From positions 1 to 64,000 of the forward strand of contig NZ_BCRG01000007.1 of assembly GCF_001552475.1 (NCBI RefSeq): 64,000 nucleotides of DNA, read 5' to 3'. A model generated the notes under the pieces. It saw nothing but the letters and a program-made list of their open reading frames with translations. It was not told where the DNA came from and did no database searches. This document shows positions 26,116 to 34,886 of the stretch, in pieces. Both the position numbers and the translations under genes were made by a program. This DNA comes from Microbacterium oleivorans NBRC 103075 (lineage in GTDB: Bacteria; Actinomycetota; Actinomycetes; Actinomycetales; Microbacteriaceae). Within the stretch, counting starts at the first letter, position 1, and the number at the start of each line of letters is the position of its first letter.

Positions 26116-26149
26116 GCCCCGGCTGTGTGGTAACAGTCGGGGCTTTTTC
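26116..26149 (+). terminator. Intrinsic terminator without an obvious plus-strand gene
   Basis: GCCCCGGCTG pairs with CAGTCGGGGC across an 8-nt loop and is followed by TTTTTCTT, a classical rho-independent terminator on the plus strand. No plus-strand gene ends nearby; the SnoaL-like gene stops over 700 bp upstream. A short untranslated RNA from about 26040 could end here. Nothing else is recognised in 26150-26301. Confidence 0.65.
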
Positions 26150-26301
26150 TTGCTCAAGCAGACCGCTGCTACGAGCGCAGGCAGCCGCCCGTCACTCAGC
26201 CGAGGGATCGTCGGACTTCTTCAGTCGCTTGAGCTTCGACAACGGCCTCCGCTTTCACTGCACCCTCGGCCGATCCTGGTTCGCGGGTAACGTGGCGCCC
26301 T

Positions 26302-26829
26302 ATGAGCCGACGCCCGATGTGGACTGCCGCTGTGATGCTCGCCGTGTCGACGGTGCTCGCGGGGTGTGTCTCCACGACCGATCTGGACGATGACGCGACG
26401 ACGACTCCGCCACCGGCGACGCCTTCTCCTACGGCGTCCGCCCCCAGCCCTCCCGCGCCGGTCGATGGCGACTATGCGGTGCCCGGCGTCGCTGACGACG
26501 AGCTCTCGCGGATCACATTCGTCGCCGAGGGGGCCGATGGCGTTTCTGAAGGCGAGGCGACCGTCTCGGGTGTGGTGGAGGCCGGAGAGCGGTACGTGAT
26601 CGACTTCGATTGCAGTCCGTCGACTGCTCGGGTGACGCTCGAATGGGCCCCGGCTCCCGCCGCTGGCGAGGAACCGGCCAATCCCGTTGGGCCGACGTCC
26701 GTCACTCAGGATTGTGGCGCGCCCGGCGGGATCGAGGGCATCGCCTACGACGCGGACACCCTCGTGCAGCTCAAGATATTCGCGGATGAATTGAACGCGG
26801 GCTGGGCCGTCCTCCGCCCCGGCGGGTGA
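26302..26829 (+). CDS. Putative lipoprotein, unrecognised
   Basis: A 175-residue exported protein. The signal peptide MSRRPMWTAAVMLAVSTVLA ends in a lipobox (LAGC). A linker rich in Asp, Thr and Pro (about residues 26-52) follows, then a compact beta-rich domain with two cysteines in DFDCSP and TQDCGAPGG that may form a disulfide. No family was recognised. It is the last chromosomal gene before the integrated element, whose distal repeat begins four bases after its stop. Confidence 0.7.
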   Translation: MSRRPMWTAAVMLAVSTVLAGCVSTTDLDDDATTTPPPATPSPTASAPSPPAPVDGDYAVPGVADDELSRITFVAEGADGVSEGEATVSGVVEAGERYVIDFDCSPSTARVTLEWAPAPAAGEEPANPVGPTSVTQDCGAPGGIEGIAYDADTLVQLKIFADELNAGWAVLRPGG

Positions 26830-26832
26830 CAA

Positions 26833-26859
26833 CAGAGGTGGGCCCCGTGGGGCTCGAAC
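26833..26859. repeat. Distal attachment-site copy (partial tRNA-Lys 3' end)
   Basis: These 27 bases are identical to 35636-35662. They correspond to the tRNA T-arm and acceptor 3' strand plus CAGAGG-side flank, but the rest of the tRNA is absent here. This is the duplicated att core left by integration. Confidence 0.92.
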
Positions 26860-26963
26860 TCGGCCGATAGGTCATCAGCCGGGTCGTGTTCGATCAGGAT
26901 CGTTGAAATTCCGCGCTTCGAAGAGTCAGCAGGATCAGGGTGAGCCCGGTCTATCAGAGCGAG

Positions 26964-26983
26964 TGTTGTCACTGTGTTGTCAC
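26964..26983 (+). repeat. Left integrase arm-type repeats
   Basis: TGTTGTCAC occurs twice with 11-bp spacing, about 105 bp inside the distal att core. The same pair in the same orientation and spacing occurs near the other end. This helical phasing is typical of arm-type sites bound by the integrase N-terminal domain. The rest of 26860-27217 holds no recognisable gene. Confidence 0.65.
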
Positions 26984-27217
26984 GACCGCCTGTTGCTGGC
27001 ATCCCCTACTGTCTCCACACTCACAGCACCACGCGCTCGCTGACGCGCTCGCGCTGAGAACAGCTCCGGGTTGGCATCTCGTCGAACAGGCGGCTGATGG
27101 TCGAGGGACATTCGCCGGCCTCCTCTCGGTACAACCAGCTCGCGGGCTCCGCGACCTCCCGTGAGGTACTCGTCGAGTACGCGGAGCGGCTGGGATTCCG
27201 ACGTCATACCTATTCCG

Positions 27218-30200
27218 TCATCCGGACGAAACTATTCGATGGGTGCGCCACACGTTTGCATGGTCTTGGTAGATCCGACGAGCGCCGTCTGGGATTCGCT
27301 CTGGCCATTCGACGCGTATTTCTCGTTCGCCCCAACCAAAGGTTACGACCGCTCTGCCCCCCGTGTACATCTGCAGGACGTCCTCACGGACGTATAGAAG
27401 GTGGCCATCGAAACCTTCTGGAGCGGTGAAGCTCATGGCTGCGACCCGGCCCCCTTCGTCCACTTGATTGAACCCAGCGGGCGCCGAATGTAGACGCGAC
27501 ATCTGGGACAGCCGTTGACTTGGGACGTAGGCGAATGCCTGGTTCTCGGAGCTATTGTGCGTCTCCCAGGCGTAGCTGTGGGCCACCGACTCAAACTCGA
27601 GCGGGATCAGCTCGGCGAATTTGTTCCTTCTAGCAGGCGTGTCACTCGCGATCAGCCGATCCAGAACGTCCTGCGCGTAGCCTAGGGCTTCCGTCAGATC
27701 CTCTGCTGTAGTGGCGTTCGGATCGCTACCATCGTCATCGACGCGACTTGGTGCAGATATCTTCTGGCCATCTATGTCAACCTTCGGAACGCGGATGTCA
27801 TCGATATAGGGATCCTCATAAGCGTGAGGATCGTCCCATCCGTCGTCTTTGCTCGCAATCGGGTCAACGGTGCCCGTTCCCGCGATGTCATCGCCCGAAG
27901 TCACCATCCGCGCGTGCCACGGAATCTCTCCGGCAAAAAGGTAATGCGCCGATGGAAGGTCAATTAGGTCCCGACCAGGGTGGTCTTTCGTTGACCACCA
28001 TCTCATCATCGCCTCAAGGTCGTTCGGGTCGAGCGCGACGGTGTTGAATAATCCAAACCCGCCACGCTTCGCGACCCTGTCTTTCACGGTGAGTTCAGCG
28101 TGGATGAGGACCCAAGGGCCAAACTCGCCCGCAAGCGAATCGCAATACAGTAGTTCCTCCGGAATCGCGGTCTGCTCCTCGACAAGCCAATCATTGTCGT
28201 CCGCTGGAGTCGCGCTGACCCAGCTAGGTATCGGAAGAGGGAGGGGAGGAGAGGGCTGAGGGAAGGATGGGTCTATGTCCACTTCGAGCCAGTTCATGCG
28301 CTCCCCTCGAGCGCGCAACATTCCAGAGACCGTGTAGAACCCGATCCACCCGTACTTCTTCCCGTACCGCTCGACCCGGCCGGGGTTCCCGTCCTGGTCC
28401 TGCCGCGCGAGCATTTGGTCGAGCGACGCGAACTTATCCTCGCGCCATCCGAGGTCGTAGACGATGCCGAGCACCTGATCGATTGCCTCGCGATGACCTT
28501 TGTGCTCATAGTCATAATTGGCGCGGTCGTCGAATAGTCGTCCTATTGTGTAGTTCCCAAAATCCATGTGGATTGTTCGCTGGACCTCTGCATGCCGCTC
28601 GTCTTTCTCGGGGAGTGCGTCGGGGAGCGCCCCCGGGGCAAAAGCGATGCCGTCCGTCGCCTCCGGTGGAACTGACTCGGGATAGTGTTTCAGGCTGAAC
28701 TCAACGGTGCCTGCGACGTAGTAGCGGGTTAAGCGATGGAAAGTCGGCGCGATGGGGGCAGTGCCAGCAGTCAACTCCGTAAGGTCCCGGAGATATTTGC
28801 CGAGTTGCCCTTCGAACTGTTCGTCCTTCAGCTGATGCGCTGTCGCAACTCCGTATGCGGCTGCCGTCGCGCGCTCGCCCACATATGCATCGTTGATCTG
28901 TAGCGCGCTCGCGGCGAGCTCAAACAGATCCGGGGGAGATTCACGGCCGAACCAGTACAGTGCTGCGGTTGCCGCATCGCGAAGATCTCGAACTGTGCTT
29001 GTCAGCATCCACATGAACCACCGGGCACGTAGGGCATCCGATTCACCCCGCTCCGAAGTAGCCTGCCAGCGCGCTGTCCACGACCGGACATCTTCGATGG
29101 CCCCGGAGACGGCTCTCGTTTGACCCGGTCGCGAGGAGGACGATTTGCGAAGCCACTCAGTCCAGGTCAAGTCACGGTCAGCGACGGTCATCGATCGAAG
29201 CGCGGAATCTGTGAACATTGCATTAAAAGGGTGATCCGGAACAGCTCGAACTGCTCGCAGCCGGAACCAGAAGTCCTGTCTCCTCGCTAGCTGCGGCAGA
29301 TTTTCCCCCCAGGCGTGAAGAGTGGCGGCGTCTATGTCGCCTACCTCAAGGTCCGTTACTCGCAGAAGTGCCGCATCGAGTAGTTCGTCGGTGATGCTCG
29401 CCCACAAATGCCCCAGTCCGCTTCGGGGCAACACGAACACCAGCGCATCAAAGACGTCTACTGCGAGAGGATGGAGTTGATCGACAGAGCCGCTGAATCG
29501 GGCGACCATGTCTGGGGACTTCAAAGATGCCGCAAATGCCGCGCCCGAGGTCTTGGCCATTGCCGAGGCGATGATGTAACCAGCGAGGAGGTCGTATACG
29601 ACGGCCACGACCAGTTCACCGCTGCCACCCGCGGGTGCCGGGTCCGTACCGCCCGCGACCTCGGATGTCTGACGGATTAGCACGCCCTCCTCTTGGAGGG
29701 CGTTGAGGACTGTGTCGTCCCAACGCTTGTTTGTGTCCTTAAACAGTTCTTTCACACGGGCCTCGCTGACCTCGCGTGCGCTGGTTTCCCACAGCTCGAC
29801 TCCGAGGGCCACCAATGCGTTACCGACGTCCTCAGCGCGGATTCGTGACTTCGTCAGGGTCTCGATCCGCGCGGCAACACTGGTCAAGTACTCGCCGAAC
29901 ATCGAGTTAAGTGAGATCGCTCGCCCCACTAGTCGAACTCGCTGTTCTCGGGTCGGATTCGTGACGCTACAGAAGATTCTCAACGCGATCGGGTGATCGA
30001 ACCGTTCGTATGGAAGGTCTATACCTGTCGCATCGATGTTGAAGTGGTTGAAGTAGGCCTCGACGGCATCGTTGACTCCGTCGCCGAAGCCGGACAGGAC
30101 CACCGAATCAGTCACCGACACGGGAATCGACCTGTCAATAAATGTTGACCTGAGGGTGCAGACAAGGAGGACCGACGGGTAGTCCTCGAGGAGGACGAGG

Positions 30201-31474
30201 GCCCTCTCGAGGAGGGATTTCCACTCGCTAGGGTCTTCGGCCTCGTTGAGTCCGTCTATCACAAGAGGCAAGCGGCACTGGGCGCGCGCAGCAGCGGCGT
30301 CGATAGCCGCAAGCAAAGCCTCGAAGGTCTCGATCCTCTTCCCGTTGAGGGTAACTCGTCCCGCGAGGTCATCGAGATCGTCGCGACTTCGAAGCTGACG
30401 TCCGAATAGAAGCACTCCTGCGGGGCGTGTTTCGGTCGAGCTGGCAATATTGGCAGCAAGCTGAGTCTTCCCGTAGCCGGCGTCGCCGGTCACCGTCACA
30501 CAACGAACAGCCATCTGACTAAATACGTCCTTGGCAACGGCGGCCGCGCGTCGGGTGTGGATCACCAAATTGGTGCAAGCCAGAGCTGCAGGGTGATTGG
30601 CGGCGCGAAGCCTGCGCAGGGCGGTCGGCGCTAACGACGGAGGATTCGGCACTACGGCCTCACCGAGCTCGCGCCAGGTGTGATCCCCACCGGGAGTCAG
30701 GTGTTCGTGCGCGTCGTGCAGAAGCTGCCGCAGCGTTTCGGCGGTCTCAAGGAGTCGATCGAGATCCTCTTGGATCGACGATTCGAGAGGGACCTCGGCG
30801 ACGGCGATCGAGATGATCTTTGAAAGCCGGGTTATCTCCGACCCAACCGCATCAAGGTGGTGCCATGCTCCCGGCTCTGCGAGCATCCGTCGGAGTGTTG
30901 ACTCGGCCTCAGAGACCTGGTGAACCTCGGGGAACCAGCGCTCTCGAACATCGGCCAATGCGAGCTCATTCATCTTGGCCAGTCGGTCTGGGGTGAAGAT
31001 CAGATCGCCAAAGTACGTCTGACGCAGCAACTCAGCATCACCCGTTAGCAAGTTGCCGAGATCCTCCGCGACTTGGTGATCGAGCGTTAGGTCAGTTGGT
31101 AGATCGCGCCACCAAGGCTCGTCAATTGGCGCGAGCGGCCGCCGAGTGCAGAGCACCCAATCCGTGAGCCCGGGAATGTGGATCACCGACTTGGCTAGAG
31201 AATCCGTGACATCGTGCTTTCGTGTCAGGCCGATCGTGCGACCAGTGCTGACCTCCCACCACTTGGTCTGCCAACCGAACCATTGGCCAGCACTCCCTAG
31301 TGCGCAGTCAGAAGTGAGTTTGAGGTGAAACTCAACTCCGGGCTGTTGGGCTCGCGCTTGAAAAGTCCCGAATCTGCCATATGTGCGTCGGATTACGCCG
31401 CGCCACAGAAGCTCGAAGTTCGCTGTCTTGTCACCGGGTAAGTCCTCAAAACGCGCCCAATTGAGATCGATCAT
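27218..31474 (-). CDS. Large STAND/NACHT-like NTPase with possible Mrr-like nuclease N terminus
   Basis: A 1418-residue protein. The P-loop is GDAGYGKT (residues 330-337), Walker B is LVIDGLNE (404-411) with the extra acidic residues usual in STAND/NACHT ATPases, and VLLVCTLRS (435-443) resembles sensor 1. Residues 1-110 show a conserved-looking start and GVEF (46-49) followed by WQTKWW (68-73); a GxE/D strand followed by QxK is reminiscent of Mrr-type PD-(D/E)xK nucleases. The ~900 residues after the ATPase are mostly helical, then end in a beta-rich region. STAND proteins with N-terminal effectors are common phage sensors (Avs family), so a defence role is inferred. It is last in an operon with a radical SAM gene, 48 bp after the small gene. 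Confidence 0.8.
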   Translation of the reverse strand: MIDLNWARFEDLPGDKTANFELLWRGVIRRTYGRFGTFQARAQQPGVEFHLKLTSDCALGSAGQWFGWQTKWWEVSTGRTIGLTRKHDVTDSLAKSVIHIPGLTDWVLCTRRPLAPIDEPWWRDLPTDLTLDHQVAEDLGNLLTGDAELLRQTYFGDLIFTPDRLAKMNELALADVRERWFPEVHQVSEAESTLRRMLAEPGAWHHLDAVGSEITRLSKIISIAVAEVPLESSIQEDLDRLLETAETLRQLLHDAHEHLTPGGDHTWRELGEAVVPNPPSLAPTALRRLRAANHPAALACTNLVIHTRRAAAVAKDVFSQMAVRCVTVTGDAGYGKTQLAANIASSTETRPAGVLLFGRQLRSRDDLDDLAGRVTLNGKRIETFEALLAAIDAAAARAQCRLPLVIDGLNEAEDPSEWKSLLERALVLLEDYPSVLLVCTLRSTFIDRSIPVSVTDSVVLSGFGDGVNDAVEAYFNHFNIDATGIDLPYERFDHPIALRIFCSVTNPTREQRVRLVGRAISLNSMFGEYLTSVAARIETLTKSRIRAEDVGNALVALGVELWETSAREVSEARVKELFKDTNKRWDDTVLNALQEEGVLIRQTSEVAGGTDPAPAGGSGELVVAVVYDLLAGYIIASAMAKTSGAAFAASLKSPDMVARFSGSVDQLHPLAVDVFDALVFVLPRSGLGHLWASITDELLDAALLRVTDLEVGDIDAATLHAWGENLPQLARRQDFWFRLRAVRAVPDHPFNAMFTDSALRSMTVADRDLTWTEWLRKSSSSRPGQTRAVSGAIEDVRSWTARWQATSERGESDALRARWFMWMLTSTVRDLRDAATAALYWFGRESPPDLFELAASALQINDAYVGERATAAAYGVATAHQLKDEQFEGQLGKYLRDLTELTAGTAPIAPTFHRLTRYYVAGTVEFSLKHYPESVPPEATDGIAFAPGALPDALPEKDERHAEVQRTIHMDFGNYTIGRLFDDRANYDYEHKGHREAIDQVLGIVYDLGWREDKFASLDQMLARQDQDGNPGRVERYGKKYGWIGFYTVSGMLRARGERMNWLEVDIDPSFPQPSPPLPLPIPSWVSATPADDNDWLVEEQTAIPEELLYCDSLAGEFGPWVLIHAELTVKDRVAKRGGFGLFNTVALDPNDLEAMMRWWSTKDHPGRDLIDLPSAHYLFAGEIPWHARMVTSGDDIAGTGTVDPIASKDDGWDDPHAYEDPYIDDIRVPKVDIDGQKISAPSRVDDDGSDPNATTAEDLTEALGYAQDVLDRLIASDTPARRNKFAELIPLEFESVAHSYAWETHNSSENQAFAYVPSQRLSQMSRLHSAPAGFNQVDEGGRVAAMSFTAPEGFDGHLLYVREDVLQMYTGGRAVVTFGWGEREIRVEWPERIPDGARRIYQDHANVWRTHRIVSSG

Positions 31475-31522
31475 CGTGCGGCTTCAATCCGGTCGCACTG
31501 TGCGTTGCGCGCCTGCGCGTGC

Positions 31523-31927
31523 TCACTCATCACTTGCACCGTCGGTCTGATCGTGCATCGAATAGATCTCTACTCGGGCGCCCTTTGCAATCAGGACCTT
31601 TATGTACGCCAGCACCTCGATTTCGTCCGTTCGGACAACTACGTCAGAGTCTCGCGCCTCGACTTGCGCGTCGTAGAGGAGCTGCTCTATGTCGGCATGG
31701 CCGAGGCTGTGCACGCCTGTACCACTCATCGCCTCTAGTAGCCGATCGCTGAACAGCTCGGGGGGTGCACCGTACTCCAGTCGGCCATCTGCGTGGTCGA
31801 GCTCGGCGGCGCCAGTAAGAACTGCGATCGCCTCCCTCGCTTTGAGCGCGTCGCTTGCAGTCAAGAAGTGACCGATCAGCTCGAGATTCATCGAATGCTC
31901 CGTACCATAGCCGTGCCAGATTTTCAT
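31523..31927 (-). CDS. Small protein resembling DUF6375, partner of radical SAM gene
   Basis: A 134-residue soluble protein beginning MKIWHGYGTEHSMNLELIGH and continuing with an alpha/beta pattern (ASDALKAREAIAVLTG, then VVVRTDEIEVLAYIKVLIAK near the C terminus). The opening resembles my memory of the DUF6375 family (unverified). No catalytic motif or cysteine cluster is visible. Its start codon overlaps the stop of the radical SAM gene by one base (TAATG), so the two are translationally coupled, which favours a complex or an enzyme-substrate pair. Confidence 0.7.
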   Translation of the reverse strand: MKIWHGYGTEHSMNLELIGHFLTASDALKAREAIAVLTGAAELDHADGRLEYGAPPELFSDRLLEAMSGTGVHSLGHADIEQLLYDAQVEARDSDVVVRTDEIEVLAYIKVLIAKGARVEIYSMHDQTDGASDE

Positions 31928-32823
31928 TACGCCCCCATGCGCTCGAGTCGCGCCAATGCGGCCATTACACCGTCTTCGTCGACAGGGACCCCGCGTTCCG
32001 CGTACGACGATCTCCGAACGGTTCCCGTCGCATCGATGTGAGCGTAGGACCGGAGGCCCACCTCGTGCTGAAGCGCTCTCGCGAGGGGAGCACCGATCTC
32101 GGCGTTCTCCGAGGTGGCGAGCGGAACCGGGCCCGAGTATCGACGAACCCAGCTCTCGAGCTCGCGAAGCGTTGCTTGCTGGACGCCGCCTGCTGTTTTC
32201 GTCGGCTGTTGCGGAAGCAGCAGGAGCTCGGCTGCTCCGTACTCAGAAGCGAGAGACGCAATCCCATCCAGATCCTTAATGGTCTCCTCGTTGATCACTG
32301 TGTTGATGCCCCATCTGAAGTCTGCTGCGATCAGCCGCAACGAGTCGCGTAAGCGCTCGAAGCTACGACCTCGTAGCCTTTCGTAGGTGTTCGTTGTGCC
32401 ATCGACGCTGACGCGAACGAAGTGCACAACGCCACTAAGGCGTGATGTGAGCGCAGCATTCCATCGCAGCCCGTGGGTCGTCATGGTAACCGCGAGATTC
32501 GTGTTCTCCGCCATGTACTCGCACACGTCGGGAAGGTGCCTGTACAGAGTCGGCTCACCGCCGCCAAACCCCACTCCAAGCGCTCCAGCCAGGTCGAGCT
32601 CACGGACCCAGCCCAGAAGACTCTCAACTCCCAGCACTGCTCGATGCTTGGGTGCATAGCAGTAGGTGCACGCTAGGTCGCACGCGTTCGTCAATGCGAT
32701 GGACACCTGCCGCGGAGCGGCTGACCAAGCGCGCTCGGGAACCTCTACCTCATCAAGAAGGAGGTTCATGCCTGACCAGCGGTCGAAGAGATGCGCACCG
32801 TCCGGGCCAAAACGGACTTTCAC
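31927..32823 (-). CDS. Radical SAM protein lacking SPASM cysteines
   Basis: A 298-residue radical SAM enzyme. The cluster motif CDLACTYC (Cys48, 52, 55) binds the SAM-cleaving 4Fe-4S cluster, and GFGGGEPTL (85-93) is the GGE motif for SAM. The rest of the half barrel is evident (VTMTTHGL, VRVSVDGTTNTYERLRG). The C-terminal part has HIDATGTVRRSSYAERG, where peptide-modifying enzymes carry a cysteine-bearing SPASM motif; here the last ~195 residues have no cysteine, so only one cluster is expected. It is the first gene of the operon, with a GTG start behind GGAG. It does not look like viperin. Confidence 0.85.
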   Translation of the reverse strand: MKVRFGPDGAHLFDRWSGMNLLLDEVEVPERAWSAAPRQVSIALTNACDLACTYCYAPKHRAVLGVESLLGWVRELDLAGALGVGFGGGEPTLYRHLPDVCEYMAENTNLAVTMTTHGLRWNAALTSRLSGVVHFVRVSVDGTTNTYERLRGRSFERLRDSLRLIAADFRWGINTVINEETIKDLDGIASLASEYGAAELLLLPQQPTKTAGGVQQATLRELESWVRRYSGPVPLATSENAEIGAPLARALQHEVGLRSYAHIDATGTVRRSSYAERGVPVDEDGVMAALARLERMGA

Positions 32824-33263
32824 TGAATATCTCCGATCGTCGGGATCAGCGTATGCAAATCTACCCAGGTCGGCGGTGGGATCCTCGACGGCGGAAGGAG
32901 TTCTGTTCCGATCGTCCGCCGTGAGCGGCTAGCGGTGAAGAATCTTGCCGTGTTTTTGAGTAGGAACTGAATCGGGGGTGACCACCGCGTGCGCCGCCGG
33001 GTCGTTCGGTGAAGCCAATGCGACGCGTGATGCGCTTACAGCGCGGGCGCGCCGAACGTGTTGGCGCAGCAGTCGGCCTTCGTCAGATTCACGCGCGAAT
33101 GCCGCGACTCGTTGGCGACCCAAGTCTCGGCTCTCCGTCCGCATCCGCGTGACGGATACGATCGAAAGAATCTGGGAAGGAGACTCCTGAATGCACGCAG
33201 GCACTTATCAGTGGGGCCTGCGGATGCGTTGTGGACAGGGGACGAGAATGACAACCTGGTTAC
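32824..33263. other. Intergenic region upstream of the radical SAM operon
   Basis: These 440 bases separate the divergent radical SAM operon and the coiled-coil protein gene and must hold both promoters. GCAGGC and GCCTGC around 33197-33221 form a small hairpin. Short open frames exist on both strands but have the arginine/serine-rich composition of non-coding DNA. I could not fix promoter elements with confidence. Confidence 0.4.
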
Positions 33264-33614
33264 GTGGTCCGAGGGCGCAGAAACGCTAAGAAGACGGCAG
33301 CTCAGGAGCATCAAGCGGCCGAGGAAGCTCGCGTTGAGACGGAGCGTGCCGACGCTGAGAAGCGGGCGCGCCGAGCCGTCCGCGCCATCACGAAAGCGGG
33401 CGGTGAACGCGGAGCGCTCGAGCAGCTGAGCCGCGTATCTCGAGAGATCGAACGTCTTCATCGTGAGGAGCAGGAGCTACTCGAAGAACGTGACGCACTT
33501 GTCGATGGGCTGCGCTCGGCGGGCCAAAGCTGGAACGCGCTCAGTTCGCGAACGCGACTCAGCCGTCAGGCGCTGATGAAGCGAGCGGCTCAAATGCCGG
33601 CCGGCAATAGCTGA
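33264..33614 (+). CDS. Coiled-coil protein with C-terminal HTH-like segment, upstream of integrase
   Basis: A 116-residue highly charged protein. Residues about 10-80 form one long predicted coiled coil (EHQAAEEARVETERADAEKR, SREIERLHREEQELLEERDAL in part). The C-terminal WNALSSRTRLSRQALMKRA looks like a helix-turn-helix. It lies 114 bp upstream of the integrase on the same strand and could be a regulator or a directionality factor; this is inference from position. The GTG start is uncertain. Confidence 0.55.
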   Translation: MVRGRRNAKKTAAQEHQAAEEARVETERADAEKRARRAVRAITKAGGERGALEQLSRVSREIERLHREEQELLEERDALVDGLRSAGQSWNALSSRTRLSRQALMKRAAQMPAGNS

Positions 33615-33728
33615 CGGTCTTCTCCACAGACGCCGGCTCGGCAGATATGCACAATCTCGCGGTCAGCCTGCGAAAACGGCGACGCCGACCTATGGTGCGA
33701 AGCAAAGCTCCGAGAAGGAGGGCCTCGT

Positions 33729-34886
33729 ATGGGAAGCATCCACGCGTACACGACGGCATCCGGTTCACGGCTCTATCGAATCGCGTACCGGCGGCCGGAC
33801 CACTCTCAGACTAACGAGCGCGGCTTCCGGACGAAGCGAGCCGCCGAGCTCCGACTCGCAGAAGTCGAACTCTCGAAGCATCGCGGCGACTACGTCGACC
33901 CGTCGGAAGCACGAATCACGGTCGGCATGATCGGGGCCTCCTGGATCGACTCCCGCTCCGGCGACCTCAAACCGTCGACGCGACGCACGATCCAGTCCGC
34001 TTGGCGCATCCACGTCGAGCCGAAATGGGGCGACCGGCAGATCGGATCGATCCGCCACTCGGAGATCCAGATCTGGGTTGCGGCGCTCTCCAAGACTCAC
34101 AGCGCCACGACGGTCCGACGATGCCACGAAGTCCTTGCCAGTGTGCTCGAGGTCGCCGTCCGTGACCGTCGGCTCGCGCGAAACGTCGCTCGGGATATCA
34201 AGCTGCCGAGGAAGGTTGGGAAAGAACGCGCGTACCTGAGCCACGCGCAAGTCGCACAGCTCGCGGCGATCGCGAAGCATCCCGACCTTGTCGCGTTTCT
34301 CGCGTACACGGGTCTTCGCTGGGGAGAGGCGACTGCGCTTCGCATCAAACATGTCGACACGGTGCGCCGCCGCGTACGCGTCGAGGAGAACGCGGTGGAG
34401 GTCGGGAGCCAGGTGATCATCGGGACGCCGAAGACGCACGAGAAGCGGCAGGTGCGTTACCCGGCGTTCCTCGCGCCGACGATCGAGCACCTCGTGGCCA
34501 CGCGCCCGCGCGATGCGTTGCTCTTCGGTGACGGTGATCACTTCATCCGCCGAGCCAAGTCGACGACTGGCTGGTTCAACAGCGCGGTCATGCAGATCGT
34601 TCGTGAGACACAGGAGCGAATCGACGCGGCAACGGGCATGGAGGAGCGACCGCCCGAGTCGTTCCCGCGGGTGACGCCACACGACCTCCGCCACACTGCT
34701 GCATCACTCGCGATCAGCGCCGGCGCGAATGTCAAAGCCGTGCAGCGGATGCTCGGACACGCCTCAGCGGCAATGACGCTCGACACCTATGCGGATCTCT
34801 TCGATGACGATCTCGATAATGTCGCCAACGCGCTCGACCGGGCCGCTGAGAGCACGGGGATTAAAGATGTGCTGAACGCGTCGTGA
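33729..34886 (+). CDS. int: Tyrosine-type site-specific integrase
   Basis: A 385-residue phage-type integrase. The N-terminal AP2-like arm-binding domain (SRLYRIAYRRPDHSQTNERG) precedes a SAM-like core-binding domain (residues about 60-155). The catalytic domain shows Arg197 in YTGLRWGEA, Lys235 in TPKTHEKR, the HxxR motif His318/Arg321 in HDLRHTAAS, His344 in GHASAAMT and the nucleophile Tyr354 in DTYADLF. All catalytic residues are present, so it should be active. It reads towards the tRNA-Lys att site, 750 bp away, as is common for tRNA-targeting elements. Confidence 0.93.
   Translation: MGSIHAYTTASGSRLYRIAYRRPDHSQTNERGFRTKRAAELRLAEVELSKHRGDYVDPSEARITVGMIGASWIDSRSGDLKPSTRRTIQSAWRIHVEPKWGDRQIGSIRHSEIQIWVAALSKTHSATTVRRCHEVLASVLEVAVRDRRLARNVARDIKLPRKVGKERAYLSHAQVAQLAAIAKHPDLVAFLAYTGLRWGEATALRIKHVDTVRRRVRVEENAVEVGSQVIIGTPKTHEKRQVRYPAFLAPTIEHLVATRPRDALLFGDGDHFIRRAKSTTGWFNSAVMQIVRETQERIDAATGMEERPPESFPRVTPHDLRHTAASLAISAGANVKAVQRMLGHASAAMTLDTYADLFDDDLDNVANALDRAAESTGIKDVLNAS

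Noticed and set aside
26980..27207. 75-codon minus-strand frame after the NTPase
   Set aside because: Composition typical of non-coding DNA and overlap with the integrase arm-type repeats.
31927..32823. Radical SAM gene considered as a prokaryotic viperin
   Set aside because: The cluster motif context and C-terminal half are unlike viperins, and it has a SPASM-like end; no viperin-specific signature was seen.
32929..33204. 91-codon minus-strand frame upstream of the radical SAM gene
   Set aside because: Arg/Ser/Ala-rich composition, no ribosome binding site, and overlapping frames of equal quality on the other strand.
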